The notes below the pieces were generated by a model. That model was not told the origin of the DNA. It saw only the letters and a list, made by a program, of their open reading frames with translations, and made no database searches. DNA of 31,198 nt from the NCBI GenBank assembly GCA_902492505.1, contig CABULU010000021.1, positions 1 through 31,198 on the forward strand, in the 5' to 3' direction. A program made the translations under genes and the position numbers. Positions 22,326-29,973 of this stretch are shown piece by piece (within the stretch, counting starts at the first letter, position 1; each line of letters begins with the position of its first letter). The DNA comes from an uncultured Eubacteriales bacterium (GTDB taxonomy: Bacteria; Bacillota; Clostridia; Oscillospirales; QAKW01).

Positions 22326-23498
22326 ATTACGGTTACCGATTTTATAATAAAAAAATTTATAGATAAAAAAAGACTCGGCGCCAGGGAAAAACGATTGCGC
22401 TTCGGTACTGTCGGAGGTGCGTGCGGAATCGCAGTCAACGTCTTGCTTGCGCTTAGCAAGGCATCGGCGGGACTTATATTTCACAGCATTGCTTTAGTTG
22501 CCGACGCTGCAAATAATATGACCGACGCCGCGTCAAGCATAATAACCCTTATCGGTTTTAAGCTTTCAGGCAAAAAGCCGGACAGTGAGCATCCTTACGG
22601 TCACGGCAGAGTGGAATACATAAGCGGACTTATAATGTCGTTTATCGTTCTGCTTTTGGGACTGTCGCTCATAAAATCATCGGTACAGCGTATATTGACA
22701 CCCGAGCCTCCGGAATTTTCATGGCTGACAATAACGGTGCTTATCGTATCGATTTGTGCAAAGCTGTGGCTGTCGGTGTTTTATAAAAAATTTCAGAATC
22801 TTACAGGCTCGGCAACCTTTGCAGCTGCTTCGGCAGACAGCCGCAACGACGTTATTACAACATCGGCGGTATTGCTGTCTACTGTTATTTATGCCGTCAG
22901 CGATTTTAATATCGACGGATATACGGGAGCGATTGTCTCTGTATTCATTATTGTTTCGGGAATCGGTCTTATCCGCGAAACTCTTGATCCGCTGCTCGGT
23001 CAGCCGCCGGATAAAGAGCTGGTTGAAGAAATTTACAGCCGCACCATGGCGCACAGGGGCGTTATCGGCATACATGACCTTGTTGTACACAACTACGGAC
23101 CGGGCAGAATATTTGCGTCGCTTCATGCGGAGGTGCCGGCAAACGCAGACATGCTGGAAAGTCATGACATGATTGACAACATCGAGCATGAATTTAAAAA
23201 TGAAATGGGACTTGAAATGGTCATACACATCGACCCGGTTATAACCGACGACCCTTACGTTTCGCACTTAAAATCGGAAATGATTTCGGTTATAAACAGG
23301 ATTGACAGCCGTTTGACCCTGCACGATTTTCGTGTAGTAAAAGGTCCGACGCATACAAACGTCATCTTCGATGTCGTGGTCCCGCGTGATATAGGATTTA
23401 CAGATAAGGAGCTCAAAGAAAAAATCGATGAAATGTTTTGTATAAATAATGAAAATTGCAACACGGTAATTACCTTTGACAGAAGCTATATAGGCTAA
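22326..23498 (+). CDS. Cation diffusion facilitator (CDF) metal-efflux transporter
   Basis: A CDF-family membrane transporter, exporting divalent metals (Zn, Mn, Fe or Cd) for protons. Seen: hydrophobic helices from GTVGGACGIAVN onward, VADAANNMTDAASSI (helix II metal-site Asp/Asn), HPYGHGRVEYISGL, DSRNDVITTSAV (helix V site), and a cytoplasmic ferredoxin-like C-terminal domain from about residue 230. The start is a problem: homology begins at VTDFIIKKFIDKKRLGARE, 20 codons before the first ordinary start (TTG 22395), and GGAGGG at 22317 sits just before ATT ATT ACG, with no ATG, GTG or TTG. I chose ATT 22326 as a rare start; TTG 22395 is the conservative alternative. It directly follows the glcK terminator. 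Confidence 0.85.
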   Translation: MTVTDFIIKKFIDKKRLGAREKRLRFGTVGGACGIAVNVLLALSKASAGLIFHSIALVADAANNMTDAASSIITLIGFKLSGKKPDSEHPYGHGRVEYISGLIMSFIVLLLGLSLIKSSVQRILTPEPPEFSWLTITVLIVSICAKLWLSVFYKKFQNLTGSATFAAASADSRNDVITTSAVLLSTVIYAVSDFNIDGYTGAIVSVFIIVSGIGLIRETLDPLLGQPPDKELVEEIYSRTMAHRGVIGIHDLVVHNYGPGRIFASLHAEVPANADMLESHDMIDNIEHEFKNEMGLEMVIHIDPVITDDPYVSHLKSEMISVINRIDSRLTLHDFRVVKGPTHTNVIFDVVVPRDIGFTDKELKEKIDEMFCINNENCNTVITFDRSYIG

Positions 23499-23500
23499 TA

Positions 23501-23535
23501 AACCCCTGTGTGCGTTTTTACGTACACAGGGGTTT
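23501..23535. terminator. Bidirectional terminator between CDF and XRE genes
   Basis: AACCCCTGTGTGCG and CGTACACAGGGGTT form a 14-bp stem with one G-T pair, followed by TTTTT on the plus strand and by T-poor sequence on the other. Confidence 0.85.
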
Positions 23536-23538
23536 TTC

Positions 23539-24348
23539 CTATTTTTTAAAGATATCACATATAAAATAATAAAACGGTACAGTTAAAAAAACTATCCACG
23601 AGGGATGCCAGTTGGAATATTCAAGCCCGCATATTATATAAATCATTGCAGCAAGTACGGGATATGCAAAGTGAGCTGCATTCTTTTTATATATTGCATC
23701 AATCAGCGTATAATAAAGCGGTATTGTCATAAAAACAATCCAACCCGTACCCCAACCTCCGAAGATGTCACAAAAGCCGAAAATTATATATAAAAATGCG
23801 CACATTACGGGGAACGGAAACTTTTTAAATCCACGTACAATAGCAGGGCATTCTTCATCCTCTTTACCGCGCGAACAGACATTATCTTCATTAAAGCTAT
23901 TTGCCCCATCCTGTACATAAACGCCTCCGCCATCTATATGTACGTGCGTATTATCAGCCGGTGAATCAACATGAATACCGTTAAAGCCTATATCTACGCT
24001 GTCACCGTTTTTTGATCTTACATGTATTCCGTGCTTAAATGAAACGCTGTCTGAATAACTATTATCATCTAAATGCTTTTCATCATCCGAAGAGCCGTAT
24101 TGATTATCACACTTACGAAAATTCTCTTCATTTTGCGAACCGAGGATTGCGCCGTTTATAAGCTCGTCAAGTGTCACGCCGTAAATTTTAGAAAGCATAA
24201 TCAGATTATCTGTATCCGGCGACGCTTCGGCGCGTTCCCATTTTGAAACTGCCTGACGCGAAACACCTATACGCTCTGCAAGCTCCTCCTGAGAAAGATT
24301 GCTTTTCTTCCGATACTCCAGCAACCTTTGACCTGTCTCGATATTCAT
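23539..24348 (-). CDS. XRE-family regulator with C-terminal membrane repeats
   Basis: 269 residues. Residues 1-65 are a Cro/C1-type helix-turn-helix (LSQEELAERIGVSRQAVSKW). Residues about 75-165 are acidic and Asn/Asp-rich with a repeated Gly-[IV]-[HY]-Val pattern (GIHVRS, GIHVDS, GVYVQD). The C-terminus holds two copies of a hydrophobic unit: FPVMCAFLYIIFGF...GWIVFMTIPLYY and YPVLAAMIYIICGL...SWIVFLTVPFYY, four membrane segments in all. It is a membrane-bound regulator of the kind common in Clostridia, perhaps sensing envelope state; no target is visible. It is transcribed convergently to the CDF gene. Confidence 0.85.
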   Translation of the reverse strand: MNIETGQRLLEYRKKSNLSQEELAERIGVSRQAVSKWERAEASPDTDNLIMLSKIYGVTLDELINGAILGSQNEENFRKCDNQYGSSDDEKHLDDNSYSDSVSFKHGIHVRSKNGDSVDIGFNGIHVDSPADNTHVHIDGGGVYVQDGANSFNEDNVCSRGKEDEECPAIVRGFKKFPFPVMCAFLYIIFGFCDIFGGWGTGWIVFMTIPLYYTLIDAIYKKNAAHFAYPVLAAMIYIICGLEYSNWHPSWIVFLTVPFYYFICDIFKK

Positions 24349-24426
24349 GCATTTATCTGCCTTTCGTTTTTGAATATATTATAACTGCAAAACTTGATTT
24401 TTACAATATATTCGGCTTTATATTCG

Positions 24427-24452
24427 GCTTTACATGCACGCAACCTGCGGTT
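24427..24452. other. Small inverted repeat in the gap before the XRE gene
   Basis: CGCAACC-TGC-GGTTGCG is a perfect 7-bp hairpin at about 24439-24455, upstream of the XRE gene and downstream of the ferredoxin terminator. It could be an operator for the regulator; this is only positional. Confidence 0.35.
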
Positions 24453-24474
24453 GCGTCAATAATTAAAGAATAAA

Positions 24475-24499
24475 GCCGCGGCGCATAATGCGCCGCGGC
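24475..24499 (-). terminator. Rho-independent terminator of the ferredoxin gene
   Basis: Perfect 11-bp GC-rich arms (GCCGCGGCGCA and complement) around TAA; on the minus strand it is followed by TTTATTCTTTAATT. Confidence 0.9.
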
Positions 24500-24524
24500 A
24501 TGCAGTTTATATGTAAACTGTAAT

Positions 24525-24695
24525 TTACTCAGCCTCGATTGCCTCTGTCGGGCAAGCGGACGCACAAGCGCCGCAATCGATACACTCATCGGGATTGATG
24601 ACGTACTTGTCGTCGCCCTGAGAAATCGCGCCTACGGGACATTCACCCTCACAAGTGCCGCATGCGATGCAGTTATCTGTTATAACGTGTGCCAT
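24525..24695 (-). CDS. 2[4Fe-4S] ferredoxin
   Basis: 56 residues from ATG 24695 behind AAGGAGG; upstream codons in frame are leader. Two cluster motifs are complete: CIACGTCEGECP and CIDCGACASACP, with VGAI and TEAI following, the classic clostridial ferredoxin. It carries electrons for pyruvate:ferredoxin oxidoreductase, hydrogenase and similar enzymes of anaerobes. It is a single-gene unit with a strong terminator. Confidence 0.96.
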   Translation of the reverse strand: MAHVITDNCIACGTCEGECPVGAISQGDDKYVINPDECIDCGACASACPTEAIEAE

Positions 24696-24853
24696 TATAA
24701 TACACCTCCTTATTATTAACATGCTTATGATATCAAAACTAATAGGATAATGCAAGAGTTTTTTATATCATTTTATAAAATTTAAAAATTGTTTTACTAT
24801 CGTACAACCTTATTTATGCGTAGGTTCAATTTAAAATCTAATGTCATTTAAAC

Positions 24854-25726
24854 CTATTCGTCCTCAAGCTCGCGGAGCAGCTCCTGCTCCTCTTTCGACA
24901 CGATATTTTTCCCGCCTTTTAATACCCTGACGGAATCCGCATTATAAGTATTGTAAACAACGGTTCCGTCCTTTTGCGTCAGCGCAGCACGAACTGTCTG
25001 CTTTAAAGTATTGACCTCTGCCACGGTCGCATTGCCGTCGGGAGTTTTTATAAGCGCACCGACGCGCGGCAGGCTGCGGTTAAGCTCCTCATAAACCTCT
25101 TGCTCATAATTGAGACAGCACATAAGCCGACCGCAGGTTCCCGATATCTTAACAGGATTCAGTGACAGTCCCTGCTCCTTTGCCATTTTTATAGACACGG
25201 GATGAAAATCTCCCATAAAGCTGTGACAGCAGAAAGGTCTTCCGCACATGCCGAGTCCGCCTTTCATTTTACACTCGTCACGTACGCCTATTTGCCGCAG
25301 CTCGATTCTCGTCTTGAAAACAGTCGCCAGCTCCTTGACAAGCTCTCTGAAATCCACCCTGCCCTCTGCGGTAAAGTAAAATAGAATTTTACTCTCGTCA
25401 AAAGTATACTCAACCTCTACGACGGTCATATCAAGTTTTAGCTTTTCTATTTTTTTTGTGCAGATATCAAACGCCTTTTCCTCTTTACGGCGCAGCGTCT
25501 GCATTTTTTTAATGTCGGCGGAGTCCGCAATTCGAATTACCGGCTTGAGCGGGGAAACGACCTCACGTTCCTCCGCCTCGCGGTTGCCCTGCACCACCTC
25601 GCCGCATTCCTTACCGCGAGCCGTTTCGACAATACACCACTGGCCTTCCGAAAGATTAAGCTTACCCGGATCAAAGTAGTACATCTTACCGCCGTTTTTA
25701 AATCTGACTCCAACTATATTAATCAA
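24854..25726 (-). CDS. ricT: RicT (YaaT), PSP1-domain protein
   Basis: 290 residues from a TTG start at 25726, eight bases after GGAGG. Seen: INIVGVRFKNGGKMYYFDPG at the start, a PSP1 domain (LKLDMTVVEVEYTFDESKIL, EGRVDFRELVKELA), and two cysteine clusters GLGMCGRPFCCHSF and GTCGRLMCCLNYE, known Fe-S ligands of the Ric complex. In Bacillus, RicT with RicA and RicF promotes RNA processing by RNase Y and affects competence and sporulation. The gene overlaps the end of holB by 8 bases, the same order as in Bacillus. Confidence 0.93.
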   Translation of the reverse strand: MINIVGVRFKNGGKMYYFDPGKLNLSEGQWCIVETARGKECGEVVQGNREAEEREVVSPLKPVIRIADSADIKKMQTLRRKEEKAFDICTKKIEKLKLDMTVVEVEYTFDESKILFYFTAEGRVDFRELVKELATVFKTRIELRQIGVRDECKMKGGLGMCGRPFCCHSFMGDFHPVSIKMAKEQGLSLNPVKISGTCGRLMCCLNYEQEVYEELNRSLPRVGALIKTPDGNATVAEVNTLKQTVRAALTQKDGTVVYNTYNADSVRVLKGGKNIVSKEEQELLRELEDE

Positions 25727-26690
25727 TATTTTTTCCTCCGCAAAGAAGTATGACAATACGCGCCGCGACAAGCGCGGGACTTACATTCGCATTAATAAGT
25801 TCAAGCGCGTCCTGACATGCCGCTACCCCTTCATACAATATATTTAAATCTATTTTATCAAACTGCTCGCTGTTTTGCAATATGCTGTCCCGAAAAACAA
25901 GCGTGTCAATATTTACCCTTCCCGCAGTACGGTATACAGACATATCGCGCAGATACATCGTAAGTACAGGCAGAAATTCAAGCAGCACTTCTTTGTTCAT
26001 ATCCGACATTACCGATATTGCCGAATATTCGTCTTTAAAAGTACAGTAAAGCATGAGATTCTCACATTTTGCCGCATAACCGTCAAAGTCAACCGACTCT
26101 GCCATCGTCAGAGCAAGACCTACGTTGCCCGACGCGGCATACATTGCCGTTTTTAGCCGCTCCACAGAAATATCGGGATATTTATTTTTCAGATACCTTG
26201 CGCCCTCTTCTGCCTCCACATACTCCATATCATACACGCAGCACCGGGAGATAACCGTGGGCAAAACCCTGCCCCGGCTTTCGCTGAGAAGAATAAAAAC
26301 TGCAAAAGACGGCGGCTGCTCCAAAACAGTCAAAAGCGCATTCTGACCAGCGTCATTCATGAGCTGCACCCCGTCTATTATGTATATTTTACGTATACCC
26401 TCACTTGGCTTTACAAAAGCATTTGCACGCATCTGCCTTATCTGCTCTACTGAAATCAGTTTTTTGCCGTCGGGGGGAGCAACGGTAATAACGTCCGGAT
26501 GTGAGCCGCGGCTGACTTTCTGAGCGTTTTTGCCCACAAGCTGCCGGGCAAAAAGATATGCCGCAGTCTTTTTTCCTGTACCCTTCGCACCGCAGAAAAG
26601 ATATGCATGCATAGGTCTGTCGGTCAAAACAGCATTTGTCAGCTGCTCTTTCATTCGGTTATTTGACAAAAGAGCGTCAAACATTTTCAT
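25719..26690 (-). CDS. holB: DNA polymerase III delta-prime subunit
   Basis: About 323 residues from ATG 26690 (ATG 26684 is equally possible; both lie within the end of alr). Seen: MHAYLFCGAKGTGKKTAAYL (modified P-loop), SHPDVITVAPPDGKKLISV, IYIIDGVQLMNDAGQNALL (Walker B region), and LLSESRGRVLPTVISRCCVY with the SRC motif of clamp-loader subunits. It is part of the clamp loader that places the sliding clamp on DNA. The four-cysteine zinc module usually found between the P-loop and HPDV is missing. It is followed by ricT. Confidence 0.9.
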   Translation of the reverse strand: MKMFDALLSNNRMKEQLTNAVLTDRPMHAYLFCGAKGTGKKTAAYLFARQLVGKNAQKVSRGSHPDVITVAPPDGKKLISVEQIRQMRANAFVKPSEGIRKIYIIDGVQLMNDAGQNALLTVLEQPPSFAVFILLSESRGRVLPTVISRCCVYDMEYVEAEEGARYLKNKYPDISVERLKTAMYAASGNVGLALTMAESVDFDGYAAKCENLMLYCTFKDEYSAISVMSDMNKEVLLEFLPVLTMYLRDMSVYRTAGRVNIDTLVFRDSILQNSEQFDKIDLNILYEGVAACQDALELINANVSPALVAARIVILLCGGKNID

Positions 26691-27768
26691 ATTCCCGTTT
26701 AACATTAGGCGACACATACAGCGGAGAGATATCTATTACTGCACGATCACCGCACTTACAGTCTATATCGGTAACGTCAACCATTGTATGCGTCAGCGCA
26801 ATTCTGCCCACGGCATGTGTTTTTTTACCGTTTACCACAACAGGCAGCCGATTGTCGGAAAAAAGCATTTTAAACACGTTAAAGCCGTATCTTGCAATAT
26901 CGATTAAGCGGTACGTATCATATCCCTTGCTTATCAGCACACCGTCTCCCGAGCCGGTACACAGCACCGCCACGCGCGTATCGCGCTTTAATCTGAAAAC
27001 GCCGCCGTAACCGATATTGGAACCTTTTTTCAGAATTCGTATATCCGCAATTTCCGTTTCAAATCTTCCCACCCGTTTAAGGTCGGCGTCAGTGTTCATC
27101 GGCAGTCTGCCCAAAAGAGCCGAACCTACTCTTACAGCATCAAGATGATATTTACCGTCGCGCAAAGCGGCGCATGAATTTGCAATATGCCTTATGCCCA
27201 CTTTAATACCGCTGTCGCGCAGCTTTTCAATAACCTCATTAAATTTTTCCAGCTGGATGTCAGTTGATTTTGAATTTATATTGAAAGACTCATAAAAATG
27301 AGAAAATATTCCGCGCACGCTGAGTCCTTCCAGCCCATAAACTTCTTTTATCTCAGATATATTTCCTGGCATAAACCCAAACCTGCCAAAGCCGGTATCG
27401 ATTTTAACATGGACTCGTACAGTTACACCCTTTTCGGCGGCATATGCGGCAATACGCCGGGCCTGACCGAGAGAATCAACAGCTAATATGAGTCCTGCGT
27501 CCACAGCCGCCCTTACAGATGCATCGTCATGGTAGCATGACAGCAGCAGAATATCAGTGCCCTGCCCCGCAAGCGGCAACGCCTCTTCAAGCCTTGACAC
27601 AGCAAAAAGCGACACACCGCAGCAGCCGGACAAAAGCTCCATGACCTTTGCTGCGCCTAAACCGTAGCAGTCGGACTTGAGCGTAGGTATTACAAGCGCG
27701 TGAGTATGCCGCGCAAGCTCATTATAGTTATGAATAATGTCGTTTGTATTTATTACAAACCTTGTCAT
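26677..27768 (-). CDS. alr: Alanine racemase
   Basis: 363 residues of a PLP-dependent fold III enzyme that interconverts L- and D-alanine for peptidoglycan. Seen: the PLP lysine in IPTLKSDCYGLG (Lys31; the usual form is KANAYGHG, so this copy is divergent), VKIDTGFGRFGF, the RVGSALLG arginine region, NIGYGGVF (catalytic Tyr, about residue 254) and ALTHTMVDVT. All catalytic residues appear to be present. Its ATG overlaps the femX stop by 4 bases, and holB begins within its end, so these genes form one transcript. Divergence at the lysine motif leaves some doubt about substrate. Confidence 0.88.
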   Translation of the reverse strand: MTRFVINTNDIIHNYNELARHTHALVIPTLKSDCYGLGAAKVMELLSGCCGVSLFAVSRLEEALPLAGQGTDILLLSCYHDDASVRAAVDAGLILAVDSLGQARRIAAYAAEKGVTVRVHVKIDTGFGRFGFMPGNISEIKEVYGLEGLSVRGIFSHFYESFNINSKSTDIQLEKFNEVIEKLRDSGIKVGIRHIANSCAALRDGKYHLDAVRVGSALLGRLPMNTDADLKRVGRFETEIADIRILKKGSNIGYGGVFRLKRDTRVAVLCTGSGDGVLISKGYDTYRLIDIARYGFNVFKMLFSDNRLPVVVNGKKTHAVGRIALTHTMVDVTDIDCKCGDRAVIDISPLYVSPNVKREYENV

Positions 27769-28841
27769 TTTGCGCCTCTGTTTTTCAGCTTAAATTTTAC
27801 CATATTGAGATGTCGGTAATTCTTTTCGGCAAATTTCAAAAATTTATTCAGTGCAGGGCGGTAAACAATGCTCATTTCCCCTACAAACTCTGTAAACTCG
27901 CCGTTAAAGCCTTTTTTAAAGCGGTAAAGTCCGTAGAGAGGGTTGTCCTCACTGATATCGCCCGAAACGCCGCGAAAATCATAAATATCCGCACCGACCT
28001 CCACTGCCCACTTTATCATTTCGAACTGGAGAAGGTAGTTGGGCATGACATTCCGGTAAGAATCACTGGATGCACCGTAAAGATACCAGACCTTGTTGCC
28101 GTACCAAATCGCAATGGTCCCCGCTATCGGCTTGCCGTCAAGATACGCCATATACAGGCGTGCATGCTCTCCGAGAGCATCGAGCAGACGATTGAAATAA
28201 GCAGCGTTTCTGATCACGAAATTATCGCGTATACCGGTTTCCAGCATAATTTTATAAAAGTCGTCTACATGGGACTTGTCCTCAATCTTTACCGTAACGC
28301 CCTTTTTTATCGCCACGCGAATATTATACCGGGTTTTTTGGTGAAAGGACGCCAAAAGCTCCTCATCGTTTCTGCCGTTAAGATAAAGTCTGAAGACATA
28401 TCTCGGCTGAACGCCCTCGAAATTTTTAGACTGTTCGGGCAGAGTAAAGCCGAGCTCACGGAAAATTTTAACAAATTCGTTATCGTCGCTTTTAACGTCG
28501 GGATCAATTTTAAGTATATACGCACCGTATTTTTTGGCAAGCGTATTTACACCGTCCATAAGTGCGCTAATGACTGCCTTGTCGTGTATATCGCAGACGG
28601 GGCCGCGCGGACTGTACATCATATTAGCGCGAAAAAGAGGAACACGGCGCACCAAAACGCCCATACTGCCTATTATTGCACCATCCTCACCGCGAACAAT
28701 GACCGCTTCAAACTTCCAGTCGGTTTTTATTCTTGCCCACATAACGGACTGGGCAAAATGACCTTTATCACAGCTTTTCACAAAGCGCTCGTATTCATCA
28801 ACCTGAGATTTATTGTTTAAATCCAGAAACTCCAATGCCAT
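27765..28841 (-). CDS. FemAB-family peptidoglycan bridge aminoacyltransferase
   Basis: 358 residues. Seen: FAQSVMWARIKTDWKFEA, MMYSPRGPVCD, LLASFHQKTRYNIRVAIKKG (Fem family signature), GKPIAGTIAIWYGNKVWYLY and ADIYDFRGVSGD...LYGLYRFKKGFNGEF, the two-lobed GNAT-type FemABX fold. These enzymes add an amino acid from aminoacyl-tRNA to the peptidoglycan stem peptide (FemX-like role). The start is ATG 28841, but GAGGAG is only two bases away, so TTG 28835 is a reasonable alternative. It is the first gene of the femX-alr-holB-ricT operon and is linked to cell wall synthesis by alr. Confidence 0.92.
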   Translation of the reverse strand: MALEFLDLNNKSQVDEYERFVKSCDKGHFAQSVMWARIKTDWKFEAVIVRGEDGAIIGSMGVLVRRVPLFRANMMYSPRGPVCDIHDKAVISALMDGVNTLAKKYGAYILKIDPDVKSDDNEFVKIFRELGFTLPEQSKNFEGVQPRYVFRLYLNGRNDEELLASFHQKTRYNIRVAIKKGVTVKIEDKSHVDDFYKIMLETGIRDNFVIRNAAYFNRLLDALGEHARLYMAYLDGKPIAGTIAIWYGNKVWYLYGASSDSYRNVMPNYLLQFEMIKWAVEVGADIYDFRGVSGDISEDNPLYGLYRFKKGFNGEFTEFVGEMSIVYRPALNKFLKFAEKNYRHLNMVKFKLKNRGAK

Positions 28842-28871
28842 TCTCCTCTCAGAAAACTCTTCTAAGTTAAT

Positions 28872-28900
28872 ATTATAACCAAAAAACGCACGTTTGTAAA
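28872..28900 (-). promoter_or_regulatory. Sigma-A promoter of the femX-alr-holB-ricT operon
   Basis: Minus strand: TTTACA (28900-28895), 17 bases, TATAAT (28877-28872), about 30 bases before the first gene. Confidence 0.75.
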
Positions 28901-28908
28901 TAAAGTAT

Positions 28909-28936
28909 TTGATTTTCAGTCAAAATAGTGTATACT
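28909..28936 (+). promoter_or_regulatory. Promoter of the DUF1858 gene
   Basis: TTGATT (28909-28914), 16 bases, TATACT (28931-28936), 34 bases before ATG 28971. It is divergent from the femX promoter. Confidence 0.6.
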
Positions 28937-28970
28937 ATATTTATAAAATATTTGAAAGGATGTATCGGAA

Positions 28971-29162
28971 ATGGTAACAAAGGATTCCGTAATAGGCGAT
29001 ATTCTCGACAAATATCCCGAGACCGCGCAGTTCTTTCTTGAGATAGGAATGCACTGTCTGGGCTGTCCCTCTGCAAGAGGCGAGACAATCGAACAGGCCT
29101 GCGCCGTTCACGGCGAAGATTGCGACGCGCTGATTGAGCGCATAAATGAAGCGATTGCGTAA
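28971..29162 (+). CDS. DUF1858 small cysteine protein
   Basis: 63 residues from ATG 28971 after GAAAGGA. It matches DUF1858: SVIGDILDKYPETAQFFLE, then GMHCLGCPSARGETIEQAC (CxxC at residues 29-32), ending in a helix with DALIERINEAIA. DUF1858 proteins are common in anaerobes and are related to the N-terminal domain of some hybrid-cluster and ScdA-like proteins; a role in Fe-S or redox handling is plausible but unproven. Four cysteines in total. It is followed 70 bases on by a HAD gene, with a GCATGCGGG...CCGCATGC hairpin between them. Confidence 0.88.
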   Translation: MVTKDSVIGDILDKYPETAQFFLEIGMHCLGCPSARGETIEQACAVHGEDCDALIERINEAIA

Positions 29163-29179
29163 CGCATAGGCATCGAGCG

Positions 29180-29216
29180 GCATGCGGGTTTAAATATCCG
29201 CATGCCGTATTTTTTT
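29180..29216 (+). terminator. Terminator after the DUF1858 gene
   Basis: GGCATGCGG-GTTTAAATAT-CCGCATGCC stem followed by GTATTTTTTT. Confidence 0.85.
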
Positions 29217-29231
29217 AAAAAGGAAGGTATC

Positions 29232-29924
29232 ATGCCCAACATCATTCTTTTTGACCTTGACGACACAATTTTGGACTTTCATAAATCGGAAAAAGCCGCG
29301 CTGACTAATACGATGTCACAGCTGGGCGTGACCGTAACTGAGCAAAACATTTCACTGTACAGTGAAATCAACGACAGCATGTGGAAAAAGCTGGAGCGCG
29401 GAGAGCTTACCCGAGCCCAGGTGCTATTAAACAGGTTTGAAGAATTTTTTAACGCCATTGATGTAGACTGTAAGCCGACCGAGGCGAAAAAGCTGTACGA
29501 ACGCTCTCTGTCGAAGCAGTGCTTTTTCATGGACGGCGCGCCGGAAATTTTGGAGCAGCTGTATAAAAGCTACGATTTATACATAATTTCAAACGGCACG
29601 GCGCACGTACAGGATGGCAGAATAGCGGCGGCGGGAATTGCAAAATACTTCAAGGATATTTTTATTTCTGATAAGATCGGTGTAAACAAGCCCTCAAGGG
29701 AGTTTTTTGAGTTCTGTGAAAAACACATACCAGATTTTGATAAAAAACGGGCGCTGATTGTCGGTGACAGTCCGTCCTCCGACATTTTAGGAGGCATTAA
29801 TTCGGGTATTTCCACCTGTCGGTTCAATCCGAAAAAGACACCGAATCCCGAAAATATTCAGCCAGACTATGAAATTGAATCTCTCAGTCAGCTGCCCGAC
29901 GTACTAAAAAAATTTTTCAGATAA
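29232..29924 (+). CDS. yjjG: YjjG-family HAD phosphatase (noncanonical pyrimidine nucleotidase)
   Basis: 230 residues from ATG 29232, behind AAGGAAGG; the ATG at 29202 lies in the preceding terminator. Seen: the HAD motif I LFDLDDTILDFHKSE (nucleophile Asp, residue about 8), motif II IISNGTAHVQ, motif III lysine in IGVNKPSREFFEF and motif IV IVGDSPSSDILGGINSG. The motif I ending LDF and an alpha-helical cap fit the YjjG group, which dephosphorylates odd pyrimidine nucleotides. Exact substrate is an inference. Confidence 0.87.
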   Translation: MPNIILFDLDDTILDFHKSEKAALTNTMSQLGVTVTEQNISLYSEINDSMWKKLERGELTRAQVLLNRFEEFFNAIDVDCKPTEAKKLYERSLSKQCFFMDGAPEILEQLYKSYDLYIISNGTAHVQDGRIAAAGIAKYFKDIFISDKIGVNKPSREFFEFCEKHIPDFDKKRALIVGDSPSSDILGGINSGISTCRFNPKKTPNPENIQPDYEIESLSQLPDVLKKFFR

Positions 29925-29973
29925 CATTGACATCTTTTAGGGTAAGCCGACAAATAATTTAAGCGGTGAGCAA

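Noticed and set aside
27744..28820. 358-codon plus-strand frame antisense to femX
   Set aside because: The minus strand encodes a full FemAB protein with promoter and ribosome site; the plus frame has neither.
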